64,000 bases of DNA from UBA9926 sp913064795 (GTDB lineage: Bacteria; Pseudomonadota; Gammaproteobacteria; Pseudomonadales; Azotimanducaceae), in contig JBJKZD010000005.1 of assembly GCA_045560765.1 (NCBI GenBank), positions 186,001 through 250,000 of the forward strand, written 5' to 3'. Positions 1 to 8,916 of the stretch are shown here, piece after piece. Below the pieces are notes generated by a model. The model was not told where the DNA came from. It saw only the letters and a list, made by a program, of their open reading frames with translations, and searched no databases. Each line of letters opens with the position of its first letter. Position 1 is the stretch's first letter. Made by a program: the position numbers and the translations under genes.

Positions 1-710
1 TTGAGATCAAAGAAGGCAAAAAGGAGGTAGGTCACAAGACCGGCAATGATTAATTCAACAAACTTACCCCGAACGTAATTCTCCATTTGTCCGCTCAGCT
101 CGTTGCCGATCCTATCCATCAGTGGTCGATCTTCCGGCAGAAACCCTAAAAAATAGTCCAACAACTGCTCTTTATCTTTTAAGAGAAAGAAAACTAGAAT
201 TGGGACCAACAAGGTATAGGCTAAAACCGTCAACAAAACCGGCAGTTGGGATAGTGAGGCCGATAAAAACCATTGGCCCAGTTCTGCCGCCTGGTCACTG
301 AGCAAATTCACCCAAACCGAAATCTGTCGCTCCGAAATCAGCAAGGGAAATTGTTCGGGTAACAGCCCTAGAGTTGTCCCAAGTCTTTCGCTTAAGCCTG
401 GCAGATCGTTGTATAAACTGCTCAATTGTCGCCAAATTCTCGGCATCAAGAAAAGGAAAAACCCTACAAATCCACCCAAAAATAACAGATAAGTAATGAT
501 CATCGACCAACGGGACGGGATACGGGCACGCTGCAGCTGATTGATCACGCCCTGCATAACGTACGCCAAGACAACGCCCGTCAGAACGGGAACCAGGACC
601 GAACCCAGCATAGAAAAAAAGAGCGCTATTCCCAATAATAGGAATAACAAGATCAAGGATTCTTCTTGAGCAAGGTATCGTCCAACCCACTTTTTGAAAA
701 TCTCAATCAT
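1..710 (-). CDS. perM: AI-2E family transporter (PerM-like), C-terminus outside window
   Basis: The minus-strand frame is open from an ATG at 710 to the window edge and encodes about 236 residues of a polytopic membrane protein beginning MIEIFKKWVGRYL. Hydrophobic segments lie near residues 17-50, 70-92, 150-175 and at the truncated end, with an amphipathic stretch between (SLYNDLPGLSERL), which is the pattern of AI-2E/PerM transporters. The family exports small molecules or ions; the substrate of PerM itself is not established. The gene lies 11 nt downstream of tusA, and the order nadA-bepA-tusA-perM region is as in Pseudomonas. Family assignment is fairly secure, substrate unknown. The stop codon is not in the window. 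Confidence 0.75.
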   Translation of the reverse strand, partial: MIEIFKKWVGRYLAQEESLILLFLLLGIALFFSMLGSVLVPVLTGVVLAYVMQGVINQLQRARIPSRWSMIITYLLFLGGFVGFFLFLMPRIWRQLSSLYNDLPGLSERLGTTLGLLPEQFPLLISERQISVWVNLLSDQAAELGQWFLSASLSQLPVLLTVLAYTLLVPILVFFLLKDKEQLLDYFLGFLPEDRPLMDRIGNELSGQMENYVRGKFVELIIAGLVTYLLFAFFDL

Positions 711-721
711 GGCTTGGTTCC

Positions 722-967
722 TCAGGTCTTTTTGATCCAATGCCGATAAATACCAGACTCATCTGACTGTTCCAATAAAACGTGACCACTTTGATCCGCA
801 AAAACCTGAAAATCCCTCACTGACCCCGCATCAGTCGCTTCGATCAGCAAAATGTCCCCCGACTCAAGCTTGTTCAGCCTTTGCTTTGCCTTGAGCAGCG
901 GCATGGGACAATTTAGGCCCTTGGTATCGAGCAAAATAGGTAATTTCTCGTCGGTTGGCATGAGCAT
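722..967 (-). CDS. tusA: Sulfurtransferase TusA family protein
   Basis: An 81-residue SirA/TusA-fold protein. The signature Cys-Pro-x-Pro is seen as C20-P-M-P23 after the segment LLDTKGLNCPMP; the cysteine carries a persulfide in known TusA proteins. TusA relays sulfur from IscS-type desulfurases to tRNA 2-thiouridine synthesis or to molybdopterin biosynthesis; which one applies here is not visible, although moeA and moaB are also in this window. It sits just upstream of perM (11 nt) on the minus strand and diverges from bepA, so the 968-1052 gap must hold both promoters. Length is typical for the family. Confidence 0.85.
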   Translation of the reverse strand: MLMPTDEKLPILLDTKGLNCPMPLLKAKQRLNKLESGDILLIEATDAGSVRDFQVFADQSGHVLLEQSDESGIYRHWIKKT

Positions 968-1052
968 TCTTCAGTTGGATTTTACAAGTATAACAGTCCA
1001 AAGCATCCGAATCAGGTTGAACTCCTGACCCAACCCCTGCGAACATACACGC

Positions 1053-2498
1053 ATGAGATTTAAGGCTATTTTTTGCTGCTGCGCGATCCTTTTTGGGTCT
1101 GGGAGTGGCCAAGACATCCGAGCGGAACTGAACCTCCCTGAACTGGGTGGCGCCAGCCCGGCCGCAACTTCTCTGACCTACGAACACGCACTCGGCCAAA
1201 GGTTTCTCCGTGCGGTACGCGCTCAAACACCTCATTTTGATGACCCACTGGTTGTGGACTACCTCGAACATCTAATTTTTCGATTATCTGAGCACAGCAA
1301 CCTCAAGGACCGCAGGCTCTACATTACGCTGATCAAAAACCCAATGATTAACGCCTTTGCAGCACCAGGAGGCGTGATCGGAATCAATCACGGACTATTC
1401 CTTCACGCTGAAACTCAGCACGAGTTCTCAGCGATTCTAGCCCACGAGCTCGCTCACCTGAGTCAACGGCACTTTGCACGGGGTATAGAGGCCAGTAAAC
1501 AAGCTGGAGTCATCTCCATTGCTGGACTACTCGCGGGCGCTATTCTCGCAGCCACGGCGGGCAGCGAAGCGGGGCTCGCCGCGATCACCACCAGCAATGG
1601 ATTAGCGAGCGCCCAGCAATTGAGCTATAGCAGAACTAGGGAGGCCGAGGCAGACCGTGTTGGCATCGCCACTATGATCAGAGCCGACCTTGACCCACGC
1701 GCCATGGCCTACATGTTTGAACGGCTGGATCGATTGAATCGAACCAGTGCGGAGCAGGTCCCTGAATTTCTCCGGACCCACCCCGTGACCAAAAACAGAA
1801 TCAGCGATGCTTATAACCAAACCGAAAGTGTCACTAAAAAGAAATGGCCACCCAACCTCGACTATCAGCTCATGCGAGCCCGAGTCACTGTACAACAAAG
1901 CACCCAAACCCAGGGCCTCATCACGCAACTGACCTCCCAGCCCAGGGCGGAAACATCTGCCGAGCAAGCCGCCGACGACTATGCGCTGGCCTTAGCCTAC
2001 ATCCAGGATCGGCGATTTGAAGCATCGGCACGACGACTCAATTCCCTCAAGGACCGATACCCCAATCACATTGCCTTCGAGGTGGCGCACATTGAGCTGC
2101 TGGCAGCTCAGGGAAAGATCAAAACAGCCCTCGCGAGTGCTGAAAAAGCATTGGCGATCAGTCCGGGAAACTATCCGCTATCAATGCTGTACTCATCATT
2201 GTTAATCAGTCTCGATCGCCCAGAGCTCGCCAGTGAGGTGCTGACCGAATTGACCCTTCGCCGCCCAAATGATGATCAAATTTGGTACCAGCTTGCCGAG
2301 AGCCGCGGTCTAGCCAATGACATTCCCGGAGTGCATCAAGCCCGAGCAGAGTATTTCGTCCTGAATGGCAATTTAGATGGCGCCATAAAACAGCTCGGAT
2401 ATGCGATACCCTTGGTCCGCCAAAATTTTCAACTCAGCGCCAAAATTAAACAAAGAATCGATGAGATTTGGGTCCTTCAGGAAAGATCCGACGAGTAA
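1053..2498 (+). CDS. bepA: Periplasmic M48 metalloprotease/chaperone BepA-like
   Basis: 481 residues, close to E. coli BepA (about 487). An N-terminal signal sequence (roughly residues 1-24) is followed by an M48 peptidase domain with the zinc motif HELAH at 131-135 and the third ligand in REAEAD at 196-201. The RTHP motif at 241-244 includes the histidine (H243) that in BepA acts as a switch over the active site. The C-terminal half (about 300-481) is helical and TPR-like. BepA degrades or assists assembly of outer-membrane proteins such as LptD and BamA. Neighbours nadA and tusA match the order in Pseudomonas. Start is the first ATG before the signal peptide; no strong Shine-Dalgarno sequence is seen. 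Confidence 0.88.
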   Translation: MRFKAIFCCCAILFGSGSGQDIRAELNLPELGGASPAATSLTYEHALGQRFLRAVRAQTPHFDDPLVVDYLEHLIFRLSEHSNLKDRRLYITLIKNPMINAFAAPGGVIGINHGLFLHAETQHEFSAILAHELAHLSQRHFARGIEASKQAGVISIAGLLAGAILAATAGSEAGLAAITTSNGLASAQQLSYSRTREAEADRVGIATMIRADLDPRAMAYMFERLDRLNRTSAEQVPEFLRTHPVTKNRISDAYNQTESVTKKKWPPNLDYQLMRARVTVQQSTQTQGLITQLTSQPRAETSAEQAADDYALALAYIQDRRFEASARRLNSLKDRYPNHIAFEVAHIELLAAQGKIKTALASAEKALAISPGNYPLSMLYSSLLISLDRPELASEVLTELTLRRPNDDQIWYQLAESRGLANDIPGVHQARAEYFVLNGNLDGAIKQLGYAIPLVRQNFQLSAKIKQRIDEIWVLQERSDE

Positions 2499-2719
2499 CC
2501 TTCAGTCCTTGTCCCTTGAAAGCCCCACCCGCTAGCGCTGTGAGCCAATCATGGCAAAAACAGCGAATACTGCGCTTCTGTTTTGAACTCGAGACCGGAC
2601 GAAGGATTGGTCTATGTTTGTTTAACAAGCGCCTTGCGTGCTCAGCAGGCCCATTAAGAGAAGCCTCTTTTAGGCCTCTCGCAACCATCGCCTTGCAGAT
2701 TCCTAATGCTGGTTAAGCA

Positions 2720-3724
2720 TCAACGATTAAAATCAAGCATCCTTTGCAACGGCTTCAGGGCGCGTTCAGCCAGATCAGCAGCCACCTGAATTTCTTGGTC
2801 TTGGTGTTTCAATACCTGCTCAATATTGGACAAAGCATTCATTGCCATCCAAGGGCAATGCGCACAACTGCGGCAAGTGGCGCCGTTTCCCGCCGTGGGC
2901 GCCTCAAGAAAACGCTTTTCTGGCGCGAGCTGCTGCATTTTGTAGAATATTCCACGATCCGTGGCAACAATGAACGTTTCGGCGTCAAGATCCACCGCAG
3001 CTTTAATCAACTGTGAGGTCGACCCCACCACGTCTGCTGCCTCGATCACGGCGCTGGGTGATTCGGGATGAACCAACACCCGCGCTTCAGGGTAGACCTG
3101 CTTTAAATCATGAATTCCTTTGGCTTTAAACTCCTCATGCACGATACAAGCACCCTGCCAAAGCACCATATCCGCACCGGTTTCCTTTTGGACATAAGCG
3201 CCCAAATAGCGATCCGGTGCCCAAAGAATTTTTTCTCCTGCAGCGCTCAAATGGTCTACCACGTCCAAAGCGATACTAGACGTCACGACCCAATCGGCCC
3301 TCGCTTTAACCGCTGCTGACGTATTCGCATAAACCACCACGGTTCGATCAGAGTGCTCATTACAGAACGCATCAAAAGCCTCAATTGGGCAACCCAAATC
3401 AAGAGAACACGTGGCCTCAAGCGTCGGCATTAAGATCGTTTTTTCAGGACTTAAAATTTTGGCTGTCTCTCCCATAAACCGGACGCCTGCGACCAAAACA
3501 GTGGATTGCTCAGCGAGCGCCCCAAATCGAGCCATTTCAAGCGAATCAGCCACACAACCGCCGGTCTCTTCGGCCAAAGCTTGTATCTCTGGGTCCGTAT
3601 AATAGTGCGCAACGAGCGTTGCTTGACGTTCGTCAAGCAAGCTTTTGATCCGCTCGATGAGGTCTTCCCGCTCCTGATCGTTCAAAGAAGGCTTCAGTGG
3701 ATGCTCAGGGACAACTAAATTCAT
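2720..3724 (-). CDS. nadA: Quinolinate synthase A
   Basis: 334 residues from the ATG at 3724; a TTG twelve codons upstream is also in frame but less likely. The enzyme condenses iminoaspartate and dihydroxyacetone phosphate to quinolinate for NAD synthesis. The [4Fe-4S] ligands are recognisable as C106 (in ATCSLDLGC), C193 (WQGACIVHEEF) and C290 (CRSCAHCPW), each at a constant seven-residue offset from E. coli C113, C200 and C297. The MFGETAKIL-type segment is present as FMGETAKIL. No nadB or nadC is nearby. The 220-nt gap to bepA (2499-2719) shows no further gene or clear terminator. Confidence 0.95.
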   Translation of the reverse strand: MNLVVPEHPLKPSLNDQEREDLIERIKSLLDERQATLVAHYYTDPEIQALAEETGGCVADSLEMARFGALAEQSTVLVAGVRFMGETAKILSPEKTILMPTLEATCSLDLGCPIEAFDAFCNEHSDRTVVVYANTSAAVKARADWVVTSSIALDVVDHLSAAGEKILWAPDRYLGAYVQKETGADMVLWQGACIVHEEFKAKGIHDLKQVYPEARVLVHPESPSAVIEAADVVGSTSQLIKAAVDLDAETFIVATDRGIFYKMQQLAPEKRFLEAPTAGNGATCRSCAHCPWMAMNALSNIEQVLKHQDQEIQVAADLAERALKPLQRMLDFNR

Positions 3725-3909
3725 AATGGTTTCTAATTGAGTGTAAGAACAGATAACCAATTGTACGCAAAACGACCGGAGCTATCTTCGATTTTGATCC
3801 GCTTTCACTATAAGCCCAAACGGCCTAACCCGACACTTAATCATCAATCGGTTCCTTAGGCCCTTTCTACGGACTCTTTCTCCGCAAGGCCGGTGCATTG
3901 TAAAAGCTG

Positions 3910-3940
3910 TTAATACTCCCGTTGGGAGAGTAGTAATTAT
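3910..3940 (+). other. Imperfect hairpin in leader of the gshB-like gene
   Basis: A dyad with core CTCCC-GTT-GGGAG and flanking partial complementarity (TTAATA on the left, AGTAATTA on the right) lies 26 nt upstream of the ATG at 3966, in the 241-nt divergent gap between nadA and the ATP-grasp gene. It lacks a T-tract, so it is not an intrinsic terminator. It may be a leader stem or an operator; function is not deducible. Confidence 0.3.
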
Positions 3941-3965
3941 TCAAAGACTCGCCGACAATCATGCC

Positions 3966-4886
3966 ATGCAGCTATTGTTTCTCAGTCAACTATTCGATGT
4001 CAAAGCCGAGAGTAACCTTGCGCTTTTAACCGAAGCCGCAATCAGCGAGGGACACCGAGTGAGTTGGGGTAGCATCGACCATCTGAGGCTCAATCATCAA
4101 CGCGTCCAAACCCAAGGTTTTTACGAAGTCGCATCTTCTCAAAACTTCGAACGCTCAGGGTCCGCTGCCACTTTAGACTGTCTAAGCTTTGACTGCGTTT
4201 GGGTCCTCTCTCTTGGAGAGCGCGCCAGCTTTTTAGACAAACTTCAGCTGCTGCGAATTGTCGAAGGGCAAACCCGGGTCATCAATAGCACCGAAGCACT
4301 CCTTCACCTACGGAGCAAATATGCGTTGACTCAACTGAGTCACTTGTTCCAACACCCAAAAACCTACGGAAGCCGAGACCCTGAAACGCTGTTCAAGGTA
4401 ATCGAGGCCGGGGGTGATTGGATTCTTAAACCCCCTGCAGGAAGCCTCGGCCAGGGCGTTTTCTTAATTAACCGAGAGACCTCAAATTACCGGGACATTC
4501 TTCGCCACGTCAATGGCATTAAAAGAGATCAATATGTGCTCCTGCAGGCCTATATCCCAGAGATCAAAAACGGTGAAAAAAGAGTCTTACTCGCCAATGG
4601 CAAGTTGATCGGAACTTACCTGCGAACCCAAACCGACGACCATCGAACGAATTTAATGCAGGGCGCCACCGCGCAAGCAACAGTGCTCTCCGAGGAGGAA
4701 GTCGCTCTGATCGACCGTCTGGGTGAGCATTGCAAAACCCTCGGCGCCTGCTTCGTGGGTATCGACTTGGTCTACCCTTTTGTCATCGAGATCAATGTGG
4801 TCAACCCCGGCGGCTTGAACACCCTCGATCAACTTGGCGCCGGTAAAAAAGCGCACCTTGTGATTCGTCACATCCTCTCAAGTTAG
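3966..4886 (+). CDS. gshB: Glutathione synthase-like ATP-grasp protein
   Basis: 306 residues, near the 316 of E. coli GshB, and similar along its length: DVKAESNLALLTEA (12-24) matches the N-terminal motif with bound Ser, ILKPPAGSLGQG (153-164) is the nucleotide-binding loop, KNGEKRVL (201-208) matches KDGDKRVL, and FVGIDLV...EINVVNPGG (263-283) is the metal-binding end. GshB ligates glycine to gamma-glutamylcysteine. The C-terminal motif reads NVVNPGG rather than the usual NVTSPT, and the N-terminal third is diverged, so a related ATP-grasp ligase with a different substrate cannot be excluded. It stands alone on the plus strand, followed by tRNA-Lys. No gshA is in the window. Confidence 0.7.
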   Translation: MQLLFLSQLFDVKAESNLALLTEAAISEGHRVSWGSIDHLRLNHQRVQTQGFYEVASSQNFERSGSAATLDCLSFDCVWVLSLGERASFLDKLQLLRIVEGQTRVINSTEALLHLRSKYALTQLSHLFQHPKTYGSRDPETLFKVIEAGGDWILKPPAGSLGQGVFLINRETSNYRDILRHVNGIKRDQYVLLQAYIPEIKNGEKRVLLANGKLIGTYLRTQTDDHRTNLMQGATAQATVLSEEEVALIDRLGEHCKTLGACFVGIDLVYPFVIEINVVNPGGLNTLDQLGAGKKAHLVIRHILSS

Positions 4887-4930
4887 ACCTTGAGTTTTCA
4901 GTTGGGAACGGTATGATGGCGACTTCTTGA

Positions 4931-5006
4931 GGGCCGTTAGCTCAGCTGGTAGAGCAGTTGGCTTTTAACCAATTGGTCGATGGTTCGAATCCATCACGGC
5001 CCACCA
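4931..5006 (+). tRNA. tRNA-Lys (anticodon UUU)
   Basis: A complete 76-nt cloverleaf: acceptor GGGCCGT (4931-4937) pairs with ACGGCCC (4996-5002), discriminator A, encoded CCA at 5004-5006. The D-loop (AGCTCAGCTGGTAGAGC), the anticodon arm GTTGG-CTTTTAA-CCAAT with anticodon TTT, and the T arm (GGTTCGAATCC) are all canonical. A tRNA-Lys beside queC/dedA is also found in Pseudomonas. Confidence 0.97.
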
Positions 5007-5249
5007 TTTCCCTCAGCGCTAAATCACCCCGAAAAATCGTGCAACCCAAAGCACCCACAGGGCCGGGCTTTTGATCCAAGATTTTAGGGATTAAACGTTT
5101 ACTTGCGGGAGACTCACATGGTGAGCCCGGGTTTCTGACAAACGTTTCAGAGATGCCTGGGCAATTTCGCGTCAAAATAAATTCCCGACCCATTTCCCAA
5201 GGTCTTCGATAAGACCCCACTAGCCTTTAACTCCGTCGTAAGATGGTCT

Positions 5250-5954
5250 TCACTCTGACACCAAAGGCATGGTTGGCCAAACTTTGAAGTAAAGCGCAAC
5301 AGCCATCTCCAACGCATCTCGCCAAGCATTACCCTCAAGACCCTCAAGCGCGGCCAATCCTTGAAAATGACTAAGAACTATCCCCTGGAAGATCAGCAAA
5401 CCGACAACCCCGCTTAGTCGGCTTGCAGAACACAACCGCATCCGTGCAACCAGGCCGAGACTCAGAAACAAAATGCCCAAACAGGCAGCGATGATGACCC
5501 AAGGCATGCTGAAGTCTGAGGGATATTGCAGTCCAAAAAGGCCCAACACCCCTACTGACAAAATCACTATTTTTAGCGCACGCTTTCCATCCCCCCGATC
5601 TGCGTCAATCATCATCTGCCCCAGAAGCGGGGCGGCCGCGACGCTCAGCAGCGTCATCCCGAAAAACCCCAATACCAGATCCTGGTTAGAAAGCATGGAG
5701 GCCATTACGTAACCGCTCACGAATCCAAGCGTTACAGCCCAGCGGCGCTTTTTGGACTGCCCACAGTCCATAGCAATCTTGTCAAACGCGGAATAACTGA
5801 CAAGACCCCCGCCAGGTGGTTTTTTTTTAGTAGCGACACTTGAGAAACAGGGCCAGGGGGACTGAGCGATCCAATGGGCCGCACAATACAATAGAATGAA
5901 TAGCTGGACGCCCAAGATCATTGTTGTTTTAAAGATTAAGGTCGATACGCCCAT
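5250..5954 (-). CDS. Unknown multi-pass membrane protein
   Basis: 234 residues, not recognised. Hydrophobic segments are visible near residues 8-27, 72-90, 92-112, 128-146, 150-172 and 182-200, separated by short polar loops; a basic, glycine-rich loop (KKKPPGGG, about 43-50) follows the first segment. No catalytic motif is apparent. Start is the ATG at 5954. It is flanked by the DedA-type gene (same strand, 96-nt gap) and by tRNA-Lys (opposite strand). Codon usage resembles the neighbours and the frame is free of stops, so it is likely a real inner-membrane protein of unknown function. Confidence 0.6.
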   Translation of the reverse strand: MGVSTLIFKTTMILGVQLFILLYCAAHWIAQSPWPCFSSVATKKKPPGGGLVSYSAFDKIAMDCGQSKKRRWAVTLGFVSGYVMASMLSNQDLVLGFFGMTLLSVAAAPLLGQMMIDADRGDGKRALKIVILSVGVLGLFGLQYPSDFSMPWVIIAACLGILFLSLGLVARMRLCSASRLSGVVGLLIFQGIVLSHFQGLAALEGLEGNAWRDALEMAVALYFKVWPTMPLVSE

Positions 5955-6050
5955 GTCTCTTCAGTCAAAATTCACAGGGCCGAATCCACGGATCACGTTG
6001 TAAGCCAGCATGGCGCTGGGATCCTTTACCTCCCATATCCCTTTGGCTGA

Positions 6051-6557
6051 TTAAGCGCCCAACACCGCTCCAACCCCTATGACAAGCCCGGCCAATCCAG
6101 CGCCCCAGATACCGCAGGCTATGACATCAAAAAGGAAAAACTTTATCGACGATAAACCGCTCGCGCCAAGTAGCATAGGGACCAAGCTTCGAACCATTGT
6201 GAGTAATCGCCCGATCACCACTGTAAAAGCACCGAAGCGACGGAGCTGGGCTTGCGTTTTTTCGACCAGCCCTGCGCGTTTTTGCATCCATGGAAGATCG
6301 ATCAGTTCAGCGCCTAAATAACGACCCAAATAGAATCCAAATTGATCAGAAATGAATGCACCAATGACCGCTGCAGAAACAATTTCCGGCAGGGACAAGA
6401 GGCCTTCGGCATAGATCAGGCTCGCCGCAGAGAGCAAAATAGCCCCGCTGATAAAAAGACCGAGGCCTGGACAAGCCTCGATGAACCCCATCAACATCAG
6501 TGCTGCAAAGGCCAGATCACGCTCTTGCGCAATCCAAGAAAGCAGATCAGTCACCAT
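6051..6557 (-). CDS. DedA family membrane protein (short form)
   Basis: 168 residues; DedA proteins are usually about 200-220, so this is a short member. The family motif is present as GRLLTMVRSLVPMLLGASGLSSIKF: conserved Arg/Pro and the ASG segment. An acidic residue in the first reentrant segment is E28 (FIEACPGLG). DedA/VTT proteins act as lipid scramblases or flippases, including undecaprenyl-phosphate translocases, in the inner membrane. It follows queC by 18 nt on the minus strand, so may be cotranscribed with queEC. Confidence 0.8.
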   Translation of the reverse strand: MVTDLLSWIAQERDLAFAALMLMGFIEACPGLGLFISGAILLSAASLIYAEGLLSLPEIVSAAVIGAFISDQFGFYLGRYLGAELIDLPWMQKRAGLVEKTQAQLRRFGAFTVVIGRLLTMVRSLVPMLLGASGLSSIKFFLFDVIACGIWGAGLAGLVIGVGAVLGA

Positions 6558-6575
6558 CGGTCGTGTTCTCGACGA

Positions 6576-7271
6576 TCAGAACACACCAGGGACATATCGG
6601 GTTGGATCATCAACCCCTGCTTCAAGAAACCCGGCGCGTCGAAGCCCACAGCTATCACAGACACCGCACGCCAACCCATCCGGCGTGAGCTGATAGCACG
6701 ACACCGTTTCTGCATAATCAAGCCCTCTGTCTAGCCCCAGTTGAATAATGTCAGCTTTTGAGTGATGAATCAGCGGCGTGTGGATCGTGACTGACTCACC
6801 TTCGACGCCGCGCCGGGTCGCCAAATTCGCCATCGATTCGAAGGCCGTGATAAATTCAGGCCGACAATCTGGGTACCCCGAGTAATCCACCGCGTTCACC
6901 CCGACGAAGATATCGAGTGCGCCCAACACTTCTGCCCAAGCGAGCGCATAGGATAAAAAAATAGTGTTTCGAGCGGGCACGTACGTGATCGGGATATCGA
7001 TGTCACTGTCGCCATGCTCCGGTACGGCAATGGAATGATCAGTTAACGCCGATCCTCCAAAGGCGGTCAAATCAATGGTCGCAATTCGATGTGCGCTGGC
7101 TCCAAGCCGTTCCGCAATGCCCTTGGCATAATCCACTTCGCCATCATGGCGTTGACCATAAACAAAGCTCAAGCAATAACAAGCATAGCCACGGGATCGA
7201 GCGAGGGCTAAGACCGTTGCAGAATCGAGCCCACCTGAGAGCAAAATGACAGCCTTTTTAACACTAGACAC
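6576..7271 (-). CDS. queC: 7-cyano-7-deazaguanine synthase
   Basis: 231 residues. The PP-loop SGGLDS is at 12-17 and the zinc site is C192-x9-C202-x2-C205-x2-C208. QueC converts 7-carboxy-7-deazaguanine to preQ0 with ATP and ammonia in queuosine synthesis. The start is a GTG at 7271, overlapping the end of queE by 8 nt, with GGGAG nine bases upstream. Immediately downstream of queE, as in Pseudomonas, where queE-queC also follow cpoB. Confidence 0.96.
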   Translation of the reverse strand: MSSVKKAVILLSGGLDSATVLALARSRGYACYCLSFVYGQRHDGEVDYAKGIAERLGASAHRIATIDLTAFGGSALTDHSIAVPEHGDSDIDIPITYVPARNTIFLSYALAWAEVLGALDIFVGVNAVDYSGYPDCRPEFITAFESMANLATRRGVEGESVTIHTPLIHHSKADIIQLGLDRGLDYAETVSCYQLTPDGLACGVCDSCGLRRAGFLEAGVDDPTRYVPGVF

Positions 7272-7911
7272 CGGCTATATCTCCCCAGAGTAGTTTGTGG
7301 AGCTGAATTTGGAGACGCACATCAAGACCGTCCGAGAGGATCCACTCAGCCAATTCTTTAGCCGGTTGAACATTGTAAACCGGGGAAAATAGCACCTCAC
7401 AAACGCGCTCTGAGAGAGAATATTCATCAATCTTAAAACGCGCCCATTCGTAATCTGCACGATCACAAATTACAAATTTCACCTGATCAATGGCTTTCAG
7501 TTCCGCAATATTTGAATACAAGTTGCGGCTGACCTCTCCTGATGCTGGCGTTTTTAGGTCCATGACAATTGAGACTCGCGCATCTATGTTGCTGATTGGC
7601 AGAGCACCGCTGGTTTCTAATGACACTTGGTAGCCCTCATCAACCAGTGCTTGAAGTAAAGTCACACACTCGGCTTGGGCCAGGGGCTCTCCTCCTGTTA
7701 CCGTGACGTAGCGCGTTGGAAAGTTTTTGATCTGAGCCATGATGTCAGCCATTGAAAACAACGATCCACCATTGAATGCGTAGCTGGTATCACAATAGCC
7801 ACATCGGAGCGGACAGCCCGTCAAACGCACAAATGTCGTTGGCCGGCCACTGGTCGCGGCCTCACCTTGCAAAGAATGAAAAATTTCTGAAATTCGCAAC
7901 CGAGCAGTCAT
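7264..7911 (-). CDS. queE: 7-carboxy-7-deazaguanine synthase (radical SAM)
   Basis: 215 residues with the radical-SAM cluster motif C33-x3-C37-x2-C40 (TGCPLRCGYCDT) and the glycine-rich SAM region VTGGEP. The enzyme makes the deazaguanine ring from 6-carboxytetrahydropterin for queuosine. It lies 24 nt after cpoB and overlaps queC. The length is close to the gammaproteobacterial QueE norm. Confidence 0.95.
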   Translation of the reverse strand: MTARLRISEIFHSLQGEAATSGRPTTFVRLTGCPLRCGYCDTSYAFNGGSLFSMADIMAQIKNFPTRYVTVTGGEPLAQAECVTLLQALVDEGYQVSLETSGALPISNIDARVSIVMDLKTPASGEVSRNLYSNIAELKAIDQVKFVICDRADYEWARFKIDEYSLSERVCEVLFSPVYNVQPAKELAEWILSDGLDVRLQIQLHKLLWGDIAGV

Positions 7912-7935
7912 GGCGTCACTGATTCCGCAATCGCC

Positions 7936-8811
7936 CTAACAATCGACTTGTTCTAGCAAGTACTTTTCAGCAAGTTTGCCCGCTGACTTCGAAGCAAATT
8001 CGGTTTTGACTTCGGTAAGATACGATAAGGCACGCTGACAGTTGCCCATCAAATGGTAAACTTTTCCCAGCTTAAAAGCCGCGTCAGGGACTTTGTTGCT
8101 ATCCGGGTAACCCTTAATCACTTGAACCAGCGCTTGTCTTGCTGCCTCATAGTCCGGCTCCGGCTTCGCAGCATGTACTTCACCGATCCAGTAATACGCA
8201 TTCGCAGCGTAAACACCCGTTGGGAACTGATCGATCACAACCCGTAAAGCATCGATCGCTGGCTCATACTGGCGTGAGCGAATCGCTCTAAGACCGTCAT
8301 CATAATAATCTTTTTCAGTCCGCTCAGCTTCTGCGTCAACCGCATCGCTGACTGAGGCCTCTTCCCCGGACTCAGCAACTGCCACAGGATCCTTAGGAGC
8401 TTCAGCCACTAACGTTTGACTCTGTAATCTCCGGTCAAGTTCGAGGTAACGGTCTTCTTGAACGCTCTTTGAACGCTGGATTTCGTAACTGAGTTGTTCC
8501 ACCAGGCCTCGAAGCATCATCACTTCTTGCTGCAGAATTTGCATTTTATAAGGCAAATCCATTGGCGATTCACCCGAGCTGTCGCTAACAATCTCTACGG
8601 GCTGGGTTTCCTGCAGCGCATTGCTTTGCAATTCGGCAGGGGGCTGAACCGAGGTTAAGTCTTGATCTTGGTCAAAGCGATCGCTGAGCATTGTTGATCG
8701 AGATTCTACGACCACAGGTGCCTGTGAAGCGCCATGGGCAGGGACCCCTGAAATGCAGAGAATAACCAGTACAAAGAAGATCGCGTCACGACGCATTTTT
8801 AAAACGAACAT
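7936..8811 (-). CDS. cpoB: Cell division coordinator CpoB (YbgF)
   Basis: 291 residues from the ATG at 8811, which is preceded by AAGGTG nine bases upstream; an in-frame GTG at 8835 is less convincing. A signal peptide (about residues 6-27, ending PAHGAS) is followed by a coiled-coil trimerisation segment (about 85-125, with MQILQQEVMMLRGLVEQL) and a C-terminal TPR domain (about 165-290, with DAALAAIRSRQYEPAIDAL-type repeats). CpoB binds TolA in the periplasm and links septal peptidoglycan synthesis to outer-membrane constriction. It closes the Tol-Pal run, after pal. E. coli CpoB is 263 residues; the linker here is longer and acidic. Confidence 0.9.
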   Translation of the reverse strand: MFVLKMRRDAIFFVLVILCISGVPAHGASQAPVVVESRSTMLSDRFDQDQDLTSVQPPAELQSNALQETQPVEIVSDSSGESPMDLPYKMQILQQEVMMLRGLVEQLSYEIQRSKSVQEDRYLELDRRLQSQTLVAEAPKDPVAVAESGEEASVSDAVDAEAERTEKDYYDDGLRAIRSRQYEPAIDALRVVIDQFPTGVYAANAYYWIGEVHAAKPEPDYEAARQALVQVIKGYPDSNKVPDAAFKLGKVYHLMGNCQRALSYLTEVKTEFASKSAGKLAEKYLLEQVDC

Positions 8812-8882
8812 GTAACCGTCACCTTGCAGGCGCACTGGGCTGTTGAAGCGGCACGGAAACAGCGGGCCGCTGGAGACTGACA

Positions 8883-8909
8883 GCCCCTAAGATCATCGAT
8901 CTCAGGGGC
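8883..8909 (-). terminator. Hairpin between pal and cpoB
   Basis: GCCCCT (8883-8888) and AGATC (8890-8894) pair with GATCT (8898-8902) and AGGGGC (8904-8909), one A-C mismatch, three-base loop. It begins 8 nt after the pal stop codon. No T-tract follows on the minus strand, so it is more likely an mRNA-stabilising or partial-attenuation stem than a full terminator. Confidence 0.45.
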
Positions 8910-8916
8910 ACACTAA

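Noticed and set aside
2468..2716. 82-residue plus-strand frame after bepA
   Set aside because: Overlaps the bepA end out of frame and lacks a ribosome binding site or domain; the gap appears non-coding.
4942..5220. Minus-strand frame over tRNA-Lys ending in a GRDGFEPSTNWLKANCSTS-like peptide
   Set aside because: This peptide is the well-known spurious translation of a tRNA gene antisense strand.
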